Source: Phlegmacium glaucopus
Lineage: Eukaryota; Basidiomycota; Agaricomycetes; Agaricales; Cortinariaceae
Reading direction: 5' to 3'
DNA length: 13,197 bases
Assembly: GCA_015039465.1 (NCBI GenBank)
Contig: MU130258.1
Coordinates: 1 to 13,197, forward strand
Shown here: in pieces, positions 1-7,515 of the stretch
Layout of the letters: the number at the start of each line of letters is the position of its first letter
How positions within the stretch are numbered: the first letter of the stretch is position 1
Translations under genes and position numbers: made by a program
Notes under the pieces: model-generated
Told to the model about the DNA's origin: nothing
Databases searched by the model: none
The model's input: the letters and a program-made list of their open reading frames with translations, nothing else

Positions 1-1921
1 CGTTGCTCGACGTGGTGGGGTAGTGGTCCGGGTTTCCTTTATTTTGGTTACATGACGAGATTGGCAGAAACGCCCTCCAACTCTTAAGTACCCGACTGCT
101 GTGCAGTAGGTACGACGGGTGGATCCAGGGAGACGAAGGCCCGACGTGTTGCGGGCATGTAAAAGGTTTTGAATCCGTCTTGCTTTAAGTTTCTTGTACT
201 AGTTAACAGGCTTCCTAAATAAATTTCAAAATATTGTGCGTTATCCATCCTGAGAGTCATCTATTGTTATTCGAAATTTAGACACGTCACCTAGAGTTGC
301 CTGAAGCCGTCTCGTTCGGCCCACAAAACGGAGTAGCTCGCTCATGTTGTCCTTATTGGACAATATCGCTCTGAGGTCTCTCGATTGGCGGCCTAGCTTG
401 GTGTCCAGCGAATGCCTTTCATAATCGTAACTAGGGCATTCGAAGAGAAAGTGAGTAACTGTCTCGGCAACGTCAGAGCGTCTGATGTCTCTGCAGCTAA
501 TACAGGACTTGGTATCAGCTTTCCCGATACGATTGAGGTAGGCCTGGAGAGGTAAGTGGTTCGATCGTATCTGAAAGAGGAGGCTGCACTGAGCCCGGGT
601 GAGCCCATGCTGCATCGCCCTGAATTTGTCGTATGGGAACCCCGCGTCTATCGCCTCCATCCTTCCCCTTCTCGGCGACACCGTCCATTTCTCCTTCCAT
701 TCTCTCATTAGCTTGAACGCCATCTGCTCCTTTAACAAATCTGCGTTTAGCGGTAAGCGCCGTCTGAGGATCTTCGGGAGGTGTGTGGCTGGTGAGGTTG
801 ACCCGTTAGCTGCTAGACGTGCTTCTCTATCTGCTCGTTCGTTTCCCGCGACGTTACTGTGAGCGGCTATCCACCTAAGCTTGACTCTATGGGTAGCCTG
901 CTCCGCTGGAGCTCTCCCGATTAACTGCTCCGCAACTCTCAAGAACTCCTCAGTGAGGTAAGATCCTGACTTTGCCCTTCGGGCCCCGATCGACTGTACA
1001 AACGATTGACTATCTGTGTATAGGGAAATTCTAAGATCACTCAGCTGGTTTTCTTCTTTGAGGAGCCAGAGCGCTAGGATGCATCCTACCGCCTCGGCAT
1101 CCTTTGTCGAATACTCGCTATCCTTACCCAGCCTGTAACGTAGAACCCGGACCTGATGGCCTTGCGCTGGCCATGCTCGATACATAACTGCCGCAGCCCC
1201 CACGTAGCCATCCAAAGTAGATCCATCCGCATAGATACAAATGTCTGAGGTGTCGTTCCTTTCTTGTGCGATCGACTCCTCCTTGCTACTCGCAATATAG
1301 GTTGTGATCTGCAGCGGTTGAGTTGAGAAGCGAGCTATTGGCGTAATCTTCTCCACCCGAGTAGGGTTTATGCCAAAGATCTTTAGCAGGCTTTGAGTAT
1401 TTGTGGCATAGGTCTTGGCTGGGCGGCTATGGTATCGAACTAGCTGTTTGCTGACTGGGTTAGTTGGGGGCATAGTGCTAAGCCGCACCAAGGCCCTGAA
1501 ACAGATCTTTTTTAGTAGTAACTCCATAGGTAGCAAACCTGCATGAGCGTCCAAAAGGTCCGTAGGAGAGGACCGTAAGGCCCCCATGATTGCCAGGGTG
1601 GCAATTCTCTGTAGCTTCTCGAACTCCCTCAGGGCTTTAACTGACCCGGAATTCCTCTTTTTGCCGACCTCCTTATGAGGTGGCATATACCATGTATCGA
1701 GACCATAGGTCATCTTCGGAACCGCTACGGAGAGATAGAGCTGACGCATGTACTTCGGCAGCATGCCTGTCGCTGGCCTAGTGAGTCGCCGGTACAGGAG
1801 CACCCACATCGTTGCCTTGGCGATTGCCTTGTGCATCTGGACGGTCCACCTGAGCTGACTGTCTATGTGAATTCCTAGGTACTTGTAGCTTTGCTCTACT
1901 TTGATGAGCTTTCCCCTGAGC
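1..1921 (-). mobile_element. 5'-truncated copy of the non-LTR retrotransposon (copy 1)
   Basis: This stretch repeats 2134-4054 base for base at a constant offset of 2133, with no indels and about 21 substitutions counted by eye. On the minus strand it starts at 1921, inside the ORF2 region between the reverse transcriptase and RNase H, and runs through the ORF2 stop into the 3' UTR. Its 3' end lies beyond the left edge of the window. Loss of the 5' end is the usual product of incomplete target-primed reverse transcription in non-LTR elements. The 5' edge abuts an A25T7 tract, with C2's 3' UTR on the other side, so the two copies lie head-to-tail on the minus strand. The target-site duplication cannot be seen because the 3' end is missing. 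Confidence 0.9.
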
Positions 1922-1923
1922 AA
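241..1923 (-). CDS. ORF2 C-terminal fragment of non-LTR retrotransposon: thumb region, RNase H, zinc motif
   Basis: The 560-residue open frame equals the C-terminal half of ORF2 and has no authentic start; it opens at the truncation point (TTG at 1923-1921). Residues 2-220 correspond to the RT thumb and linker region. RNase H follows, with its acidic residues at D233 (YADGST), E277 (KDAEAV), D304 (LYTDSQS), H355 (AAHSN) and D365 (GNERAD). A C-terminal zinc-like motif CX2CX13HX4C lies at C474, C477, H491 and C496 (HFLFECP). RNase H would remove the RNA strand during cDNA synthesis. Unlike the neighbouring longer copy, codon 413 is Trp rather than a stop. With no RT catalytic core and no start this is very probably non-functional, although the frame is undamaged. 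Confidence 0.8.
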   Translation of the reverse strand: MLRGKLIKVEQSYKYLGIHIDSQLRWTVQMHKAIAKATMWVLLYRRLTRPATGMLPKYMRQLYLSVAVPKMTYGLDTWYMPPHKEVGKKRNSGSVKALREFEKLQRIATLAIMGALRSSPTDLLDAHAGLLPMELLLKKICFRALVRLSTMPPTNPVSKQLVRYHSRPAKTYATNTQSLLKIFGINPTRVEKITPIARFSTQPLQITTYIASSKEESIAQERNDTSDICIYADGSTLDGYVGAAAVMYRAWPAQGHQVRVLRYRLGKDSEYSTKDAEAVGCILALWLLKEENQLSDLRISLYTDSQSFVQSIGARRAKSGSYLTEEFLRVAEQLIGRAPAEQATHRVKLRWIAAHSNVAGNERADREARLAANGSTSPATHLPKILRRRLPLNADLLKEQMAFKLMREWKEKWTVSPRRGRMEAIDAGFPYDKFRAMQHGLTRAQCSLLFQIRSNHLPLQAYLNRIGKADTKSCISCRDIRRSDVAETVTHFLFECPSYDYERHSLDTKLGRQSRDLRAILSNKDNMSELLRFVGRTRRLQATLGDVSKFRITIDDSQDG

Positions 1924-1953
1924 AAAAAAAAAAAAAAAAAAAAAAATTTTTTT
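1922..1953 (+). repeat. A25T7 homopolymer junction between the two LINE copies
   Basis: Twenty-five A's (1922-1946) are followed directly by seven T's (1947-1953). On the sense (minus) strand of the LINEs this reads A7 then T25. The A7 is placed where the 3' tail of the longer copy would be. The T25 then abuts the truncated 5' edge of the second copy. The T25 side is not explained by a normal poly(A) tail of either minus-strand copy. It could be a T-rich target site, or the A tail of a plus-strand insertion, or an assembly join. Confidence 0.7.
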
Positions 1954-2373
1954 GTCAATTTAAGTCATCGGAGCGTAGTTCCATGTAGACTTTACAATCT
2001 TATTTAACGAACTAGACTACCGAGGCCCCTAGTGCCTGTCTCCCTCCCCTGCAACCCCACACTGCACTGCTGAGGTACGTCTGAAACGCACCCCTCCCCA
2101 GTCAGCCCAGCACGGAAACGCTGTTTGTGTGGACGTTGCTCGACGTGGTGGGGTAGTGGTCCGGGTTTCCTTTATTTTGGTTACATGACGAGATTGGCAG
2201 AAACGCCCTCCAACTCTTAAGTACCCGACTGTTGTGCAGTAGGTACGACGGGTGGATCCAGGGAGACGAAGGCCCGACGTGTTGCGGGCATGTAAAGGGT
2301 TTTGAATCCGTCTTGCTTTAAGTTTCTTGTACTAGTTAACAGGCTTCCTAAATAAATTTCAGAATATTGTGCG
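1954..2373 (-). other. 3' UTR of the non-LTR retrotransposon, copy 2
   Basis: This follows the ORF2 stop codon TAA (2376-2374) and ends at the T7 on the plus strand, which is A7 on the sense strand. Positions 2134-2373 recur at 1-240 in the other copy, with three differences seen. Positions 1954-2133 are not repeated in the window, presumably because the other copy continues past the left edge. I see no ORF here. The C-rich stretch at about 2038-2110 is G-rich on the sense strand. Confidence 0.6.
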
Positions 2374-2817
2374 TTATCCATCCTGAGAGTCATCTATTGT
2401 TATTCGAAACTTAGACACGTCACCTAGAGTTGCCTGAAGCCGTCTCGTTCGACCCACAAAACAGAGTAGCTCGCTCATGTTGTCCTTATTGGACAATATC
2501 GCTCTGAGGTCTCTCGATTGGCGGCCTAGCTTGGTGTCCAGCGAATGCCTTTCGTAGTCGTAACTAGGGCATTCAAAGAGAAAGTGAATAACTGTCTCGG
2601 CAACGTCAGAGCGTCTGATGTCTCTGCAGCTAATACAGGACTTGGTATCAGCTTTCCCGATCCGATTGAGGTAGGCCTGGAGAGGTAAGTGGTTCGATCG
2701 TATCTGAAAGAGGAGGCTGCACTGAGCCCGGGTGAGCCCATGCTGCATTGCCCTGAATTTGTCGTATGGGAACCCTGCGTCTATCGCCTCCATCCTTCCC
2801 CTTCTCGGCGACACTGT
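2374..2817 (-). pseudogene. ORF2 C-terminal tail downstream of an in-frame TAG
   Basis: This is the continuation of ORF2 in the same frame after the nonsense codon at 2820-2818, and it ends at TAA (2376-2374). It carries the C-terminal zinc-like motif CX2CX13HX4C (CISC ... HFLFEC), which in RNase H-bearing LINEs lies behind the RNase H domain and is thought to help bind nucleic acid. The equivalent region of copy 1 is continuous with its RNase H. Differences from copy 1 are few, for example Thr to Ile just before the zinc His. It would be translated only by stop-codon readthrough. Confidence 0.8.
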
Positions 2818-5800
2818 CTATTTCTCCTTCCATTCTCTCATTAGCTTGAACGCCATCTGCTCCTTTAACAAATCTGCGTTTAGTGGTAAGCGCCATCTGA
2901 GGATCTTCGGTAGGTGTGTGGCTGGTGAGGTTGACCCGTTAGCTGCTAGACGTGCTTCTCTATCTGCTCGTTCGTTTCCTGCTACGTTACTGTGAGCGGC
3001 TATCCACCTAAGCTTGACTCTATGGGTAGCCTGCTCCGCTGGAGCTCTCCCGATTAACTGCTCCGCAACTCTCAAGAACTCCTCAGTGAGGTAAGATCCT
3101 GACTTTGCCCTTCGGGCCCCGATCGACTGTACAAACGATTGACTATCTGTGTATAGGGAAATTCTAAGATCACTCAGCTGGTTTTCTTCTTTGAGGAGCC
3201 AGAGCGCTAGGATACATCCTACCGCCTCGGCATCCTTTGTCGAATACTCGCTATCCTTACCCAGCCTGTAACGTAGAACCCGGACCTGATGGCCTTGCGC
3301 TGGCCATGCTCGATACATAACTGCCGCAGCCCCCACGTAGCCATCCAAAGTAGATCCATCCGCATAGATACAAATGTCTGAGGTGTCGTTCCTTTCTTGT
3401 GCGATCGACTCCTCCTTGCTACTCGCAATATAGGTTGTGATCTGCAGCGGTTGAGTTGAGAAGCGAGCTATTGGCGTAATCTTCTCCACCCGAGTAGGGT
3501 TTATGCCAAAGATCTTTAGCAGGCTTTGAGTATTTGTGGCATAGGTCTTGGCTGGGCGGCTATGGTATCGAACTAGCTGTTTGCTGACTGGGTTAGTTGG
3601 GGGCATAGTGCTAAGCCGCACCAAGGCCCTGAAACAGATCTTTTTTAGTAGTAACTCCATAGGTAGCAAACCTGCATGAGCGTCCAAAAGGTCCGTAGGA
3701 GAGGACCGTAAGGCCCCCATGATTGCCAGGGTGGCAATTCTCTGTAGCTTCTCGAACTCCCTCAGGGCTTTAACTGACCCGGAATTCCTCTTTTTGCCGA
3801 CCTCCTTATGAGGTGGCATATACCATGTATCGAGACCATAGGTCATCTTCGGAACCGCTACGGAGAGATAGAGCTGACGCATGTACTTCGGCAGCATGCC
3901 TGTCGCTGGCCTAGTGAGTCGCCGGTACAGGAGCACCCACATCGTTGCCTTGGCGATTGCCTTGTGCATCTGGACGGTCCACCTGAGCTGACTGTCTATG
4001 TGAATTCCTAGGTACTTGTAGCTTTGCTCTACTTTGATGAGCTTTCCCCTGAGCCGGAGTTCTGGACATGGTAGTGGTAGGCGACGCCTTCGATTGGCCG
4101 GGTCGACTACCTGCTTCCTTGTGAAGTGGGTTACTGCCAGCTTATCGATTTCGAACCTGGAGTTGTGGTGAGAGGACCAACTAAAGCCCCCCCCGTCACG
4201 TTCCATAAAGTCCTCGATGGTCTCTACCGTGTCTTGAAAGGTTCTGCCTTCCGCCATTACCATAGCATCGTCCACAAAACCTAACGACTCCTCTTCTGGA
4301 CCTAGGGCAATGTCAAGGAGATCAGCGTTGTACAAAATATACAAGATCATAGAGATGGGGTCGCCTTGACCTATGCCGTTGCTTATCTGGATGACTTCCG
4401 ATATGAAGTCGTCAAACTTCAATCTGGTTCGTCTACCTTCCAGTATTCGCTGGACCATTCTGACATAGATTTCCGGTACCCTCCTTTTGCGCAAGTTATG
4501 CAGTAACCGGTCCGTAACTGCGTTCGGAAACGCGCTCTCCACATCCAGGAATAGAATCGATACCACTCTGCCCTTCCTCCAGGCCTTCTTGATTTTGTCG
4601 ACCAGGACGTGTACCGCATCCGTGGTCATTCGGCCCAGCCTGCCCCCATAGTGGTTGTCCGGCAAGAGTCTGCCTTTCTCGACCATCCGCATGATGTTTT
4701 CCGCCAATATAGCTGTGAAGATCTTACCCATTGTACAGAGTAGGGCTATCGGCCTGTGGGCCTTTGGAATCTCGTAGTCAGGTTTCCCCGGCTTTCGTAA
4801 GACAATGGTCGTGAATTCCTTCCAGGAATCCACATACTTCCCTAGCCTGAGCGCGCCCTGGTAGATTTGCATAAGGTATTCCTCTATGATGTCAATCGTC
4901 TTTTGAAGGACTACATTCGGTATACCGTCCGGACCACTGGCTTTAAAAGGAGAGAGCCTATCTATCTGCTGGTGTAACTGATGTTCGGAGATAGGAGGCG
5001 GATCCGGTAGCGGTTGCGGATATTCAAAACCCTCCGGGACCGACGACTGCTCGAGCTTGGGGGGGAAGAACAGAGTCGCCAAAGCTTTTGCCTTGTCTTC
5101 GTTTGAACTGGCCTCCTTAAAGGATCCGTCGTCTGTCCTAACCTTGAGCGTAGGTATATGGGACTTTCCCCCGTCGCCTACTGGTTCCCTAAGGTAGCCG
5201 TTTGCTGTCCAGAGATCGTGGTCTGCTGCTTCCTCCAGGAAGTTGGTCCAGTGCTGTCTTTTCGCCTCGATGATAGCGTCCCCATATTCTCTTGCCAGCG
5301 CTTTCCGTTCCTCATGACAAAGGTGATTAGGCACTGCTCTTTGCTTCATGCAAGTTTTACTTAGCTGGTTTACTCCTCTTTTGAGCCGTTGCAAATCTCC
5401 GTTCCACCATCTCTTGGAATGCGGGCACGGCTTATTAACCTTAATCTTCTCCTGTATGGTCTTCTGTAGAATTAGAGTAAGATCCGTTGCCACCTGCTGT
5501 AGCCCGTTGTCCGATACCAAGCGAGAGGGTGGTGGGATTTCTGCTAGGTTCTCTTGTAATCGCCCCCGGAACGCTTCCCAATCGGCCATTCTAAAGTTAT
5601 AGGACGGCTGTACTGATGTTCGTTCTTGTGGGATGTCGATGATAGTGACTATCGGGAAGTGGTCAGTGCATGGTGGTTGAAGATAGGCGTCAACGTCACA
5701 GCGCCTGATGAGATTTATCAAACCCTCACTACACCAGACATTGTCCGGTCTTGTATAGCGGTTCGTTACCATGTGCTTTAGAGCCGACAGGCCTTTCGGC

Positions 5801-6069
5801 AGGGCCATTACCATACCCTCGTCGGCTACCAGACGAATCAATACCTCCGAGTCCCTTAGAGCCTGAGGAGTGAACAGCCGGTCATCCTCGTCGTTGTCCC
5901 ATAACGGGTGATGTCGGTTGAAATCCCCTCCCCATAGAAGCATGTCGCCATCGCTGCTTAGTAGCTGTTGCCGCTCCTCGCGGACGAAGTGCTTCAACCT
6001 TCGTAGCGTAGTCGTAATGAGTTTGCCTCTGAGAGCCGAGTGCCATGACCTGGGATTATGAGTCCTTAA
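2818..6069 (-). CDS. ORF2 of non-LTR retrotransposon: partial endonuclease, reverse transcriptase, RNase H (broken at both ends)
   Basis: The frame is open from 6069, just after an in-frame TAA at 6072-6070, to TAG at 2820-2818. Numbering is from the TTG at 5997. The end of the endonuclease is at 23-33 (GGDFNRHHPLW) and 110-117 (CTDHFPIV, the catalytic D-H pair). Reverse transcriptase spans about 340-640: SGPDGIP (354-360), HRPIALL (414-420), motif A LDVESAF with D485, motif B SNGIGQGDP (539-547), and motif C GFVDDAMV with D576/D577. RNase H spans about 875-1015 with D880, E924, D951, H1002 and D1012. The enzyme would nick target DNA and copy the element RNA into it. The first part of the endonuclease, including the QEP-type catalytic Glu, is absent; its first 27 codons lie at 7515-7434. 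The RT and RNase H motifs are intact, but TAG replaces a Trp codon before the C-terminal zinc motif. Confidence 0.9.
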   Translation of the reverse strand, partial: LRTHNPRSWHSALRGKLITTTLRRLKHFVREERQQLLSSDGDMLLWGGDFNRHHPLWDNDEDDRLFTPQALRDSEVLIRLVADEGMVMALPKGLSALKHMVTNRYTRPDNVWCSEGLINLIRRCDVDAYLQPPCTDHFPIVTIIDIPQERTSVQPSYNFRMADWEAFRGRLQENLAEIPPPSRLVSDNGLQQVATDLTLILQKTIQEKIKVNKPCPHSKRWWNGDLQRLKRGVNQLSKTCMKQRAVPNHLCHEERKALAREYGDAIIEAKRQHWTNFLEEAADHDLWTANGYLREPVGDGGKSHIPTLKVRTDDGSFKEASSNEDKAKALATLFFPPKLEQSSVPEGFEYPQPLPDPPPISEHQLHQQIDRLSPFKASGPDGIPNVVLQKTIDIIEEYLMQIYQGALRLGKYVDSWKEFTTIVLRKPGKPDYEIPKAHRPIALLCTMGKIFTAILAENIMRMVEKGRLLPDNHYGGRLGRMTTDAVHVLVDKIKKAWRKGRVVSILFLDVESAFPNAVTDRLLHNLRKRRVPEIYVRMVQRILEGRRTRLKFDDFISEVIQISNGIGQGDPISMILYILYNADLLDIALGPEEESLGFVDDAMVMAEGRTFQDTVETIEDFMERDGGGFSWSSHHNSRFEIDKLAVTHFTRKQVVDPANRRRRLPLPCPELRLRGKLIKVEQSYKYLGIHIDSQLRWTVQMHKAIAKATMWVLLYRRLTRPATGMLPKYMRQLYLSVAVPKMTYGLDTWYMPPHKEVGKKRNSGSVKALREFEKLQRIATLAIMGALRSSPTDLLDAHAGLLPMELLLKKICFRALVRLSTMPPTNPVSKQLVRYHSRPAKTYATNTQSLLKIFGINPTRVEKITPIARFSTQPLQITTYIASSKEESIAQERNDTSDICIYADGSTLDGYVGAAAVMYRAWPAQGHQVRVLRYRLGKDSEYSTKDAEAVGCILALWLLKEENQLSDLRISLYTDSQSFVQSIGARRAKSGSYLTEEFLRVAEQLIGRAPAEQATHRVKLRWIAAHSNVAGNERADREARLAANGSTSPATHLPKILRWRLPLNADLLKEQMAFKLMREWKEK

Positions 6070-6796
6070 TTATTGGTAGGGGTGAGCTGGGGCTTTAGCT
6101 TTTGCGTGGTTGCATTACGTCCCAAAAATCCGTAGCTACTAAGTAGGTCTTCATCTCCTCTATCGGGTCTATGTGGTTCGGTCTGTATATTTTGCTTACT
6201 TTAACAAAGTTGGATGATACCTTTGTTCTGGCTTTTCGGTCGATTCGGTGCGGTTCTTCTCTATAAACAGATGTTTTTATATCGTTTGTCTCAGTTCGGT
6301 CATCGTTGCTGCGATGGTCTCTTTCTATCTTAGTATGCTTTGTGTGGATCATTGGGCAATAGGTTCGACGGATATAACGGCTATAGTGGGGGCCTTTAGG
6401 GCGGTCCTTAAGCTACGTGGGATCTTGTTTTTCTTGACTATGGTCAGTTGTTTTTAGTTAAGAATTTCGGCCTTTCCCTTTTCGATCCGGTAGCGAATTA
6501 GTTTTAAGTGCTTTGTTGTACCTTGTTCCGACTTTTTCCTTTTAATAGTCTTCTTATAAAGCTTGGCCGTCTGCAAGGTTGTTAGCTCGTGCATGGTTCC
6601 CAGAATTCTTTGTCATGTCATGAAGGGCCTTAAATGCCGCCGTATTGCTTTTAGTAGTTTACCGGCTTTAACTTTCTTTCCGAGGACTTCTCAACCAACT
6701 GATCCCTCAGTTGTAAACATCAGGGGACCTCCACATTCCTTGCCTTTAACAAGTCTGCGCATAAAGCGTTCGCATAGGGCAAAATCGTTATGCAGT

Positions 6797-6830
6797 GCGC
6801 ACTGAAAAGGGTAAGGCCTTTTCACTGCGC
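6797..6830. other. 14-bp stem hairpin in the insert
   Basis: The left arm 6797-6810 (gcgcactgaaaagg) pairs with 6817-6830 (ccttttcactgcgc), 13 of 14 positions, around a 6-nt loop. It overlaps a perfect palindrome, cagtgcgcactg, at 6793-6804. There is no T-run directly after it, so it is not an obvious terminator. It may be structure in an RNA encoded by the insert. Confidence 0.5.
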
Positions 6831-6923
6831 GTGTCCTTTTCCTCGTGCCCGTCGTTGCCCGAGCGCGCTACCTTTACTTTTACTTCTGTCGATTTTTACT
6901 CGATCGTACGAGAGTTTTTAATT

Positions 6924-6947
6924 AATTTCTTTTTGTTAAAAGAAATT
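6924..6947. other. Perfect 10-bp A/T hairpin in the insert
   Basis: aatttctttt (6924-6933) pairs perfectly with aaaagaaatt (6938-6947) around the loop tgtt. It is A/T-rich and so weak, and could arise by chance in this T-rich region. Confidence 0.35.
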
Positions 6948-7187
6948 CCTAGTTATTGCGATCATTTAAAGTAAAATTTTAAAGGAAGTAGGATCCATAT
7001 TTTCATCGTCTCAAAATAGCATCTTTCCCGTCACCTTTTAGTGGGGAGTAATCGATCGAGTTCAAGAATAGAGTAAGAGTATTTCCCTGGAATTTTTGGA
7101 GAAATGACGTGATAAAGAGCTTAGAGTTATGCCTAATGTAAATTAACAGTAGCATATAGTGCAGTGCACTGAATTCGCGAGCGTGGT

Positions 7188-7207
7188 AGTCTTTAATTAT
7201 AAAGACT
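7188..7207. other. Perfect 8-bp hairpin in the insert
   Basis: agtcttta (7188-7195) pairs with taaagact (7200-7207) around the loop atta. A 10-bp palindrome, cagtgcactg, lies just upstream at 7162-7171. Function unknown. Confidence 0.3.
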
Positions 7208-7408
7208 GATTGGGAGTGGTTTTTCATGGGCAAAGCTTGGGGCCTTGCAAATGTATCAATGTTATCGTTTGACAGATGCTTAAGGACCTTTCGGGACTTG
7301 TATGGGCCGTTGTTGCTATAATGTCGTTAGGTTTAGTTCTGGGACCTGCCTGCTGAATGCTAGAAGTTGTAGATGTTACTGACATTAGTAAGTTCTTGTG
7401 AGAGTTCC

Positions 7409-7433
7409 AAAAAAAAAAAAAAAAAAAAAAAAA
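7409..7433 (+). repeat. A25 tract at the 3' end of the insert
   Basis: Twenty-five A's lie directly against ORF2 coding sequence at 7434. The tract has the same length and strand as the A25 at 1922-1946. It is best read as the poly(A) tail of a plus-strand retrocopy. Confidence 0.7.
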
Positions 7434-7515
7434 CGAGATGAGCTTTCTGCGACTTGTTTAAATTAAGTTGAAATATCCGCAATCTGTTCAGTGGTTGCTC
7501 CTGTACCCTATTCAT
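7434..7515 (-). pseudogene. Detached 5' end of ORF2: first 27 codons of the endonuclease
   Basis: The ATG at 7515-7513 opens a frame that reaches 7434 and is then cut by the T25 (sense strand). It encodes LRIFQLNLNKSQKAHL at its end, the typical start of the LINE endonuclease fold, where the Asn in the QLNLNKS motif contributes to the active site. The fragment is too short for an ordinary ORF scan. Its position directly after ORF1, overlapping the stop, shows that this is the true start of ORF2. The next recognisable endonuclease residues occur about 1.4 kb further on at about 6010. Confidence 0.8.
7512..7515 (-). promoter_or_regulatory. ATGA stop/start overlap between ORF1 and ORF2
   Basis: On the minus strand the four bases ATGA hold both the ORF1 stop (TGA, 7514-7512) and the ORF2 start (ATG, 7515-7513). 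In two-ORF non-LTR elements such overlaps are associated with translation of ORF2 by termination and reinitiation. That this element uses the mechanism is inferred. Confidence 0.65.

Larger units (their letters stand above)
6073..7433 (+). mobile_element. Foreign insert with 3' A25 tail inside the LINE endonuclease gene (identity unknown)
   Basis: This block separates codons 1-27 of ORF2 from the rest of ORF2 and ends on the plus strand in exactly 25 A's (7409-7433). That fits a poly(A)-tailed retrocopy (processed transcript or SINE-like) inserted in plus orientation. The left edge is fuzzy: recognisable endonuclease sequence resumes at about 6000-6020 and an in-frame stop lies at 6072-6070. 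No convincing ORF is present. The longest open frames are a Lys/Arg-rich 85-codon frame on the minus strand (6352-6095) and 69- and 80-codon frames on the plus strand, none recognised. It is T-rich towards the 3' end and holds three strong hairpins. No target-site duplication was found, and about 100 endonuclease codons are missing, so a deletion may have accompanied the insertion. Confidence 0.5.

Noticed and set aside
599..862. Plus-strand 87-codon ORFs at 599-862 and 2732-2995
   Set aside because: They are antisense shadows of ORF2 and occur in both copies only because the copies are duplicates.
6095..6352. Minus-strand 85-codon frame with an MKTYLVATDFWDV segment, faintly like the start of a Copia-type Gag
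   Set aside because: The resemblance is limited to about a dozen residues. There are no other LTR-element domains nearby and no LTR pair was seen, so it was not called.
6361..6385. ggttcgacgga as a Pol III B box for a SINE
   Set aside because: Only the first half fits the B-box consensus, and no A box was found at the proper distance upstream.
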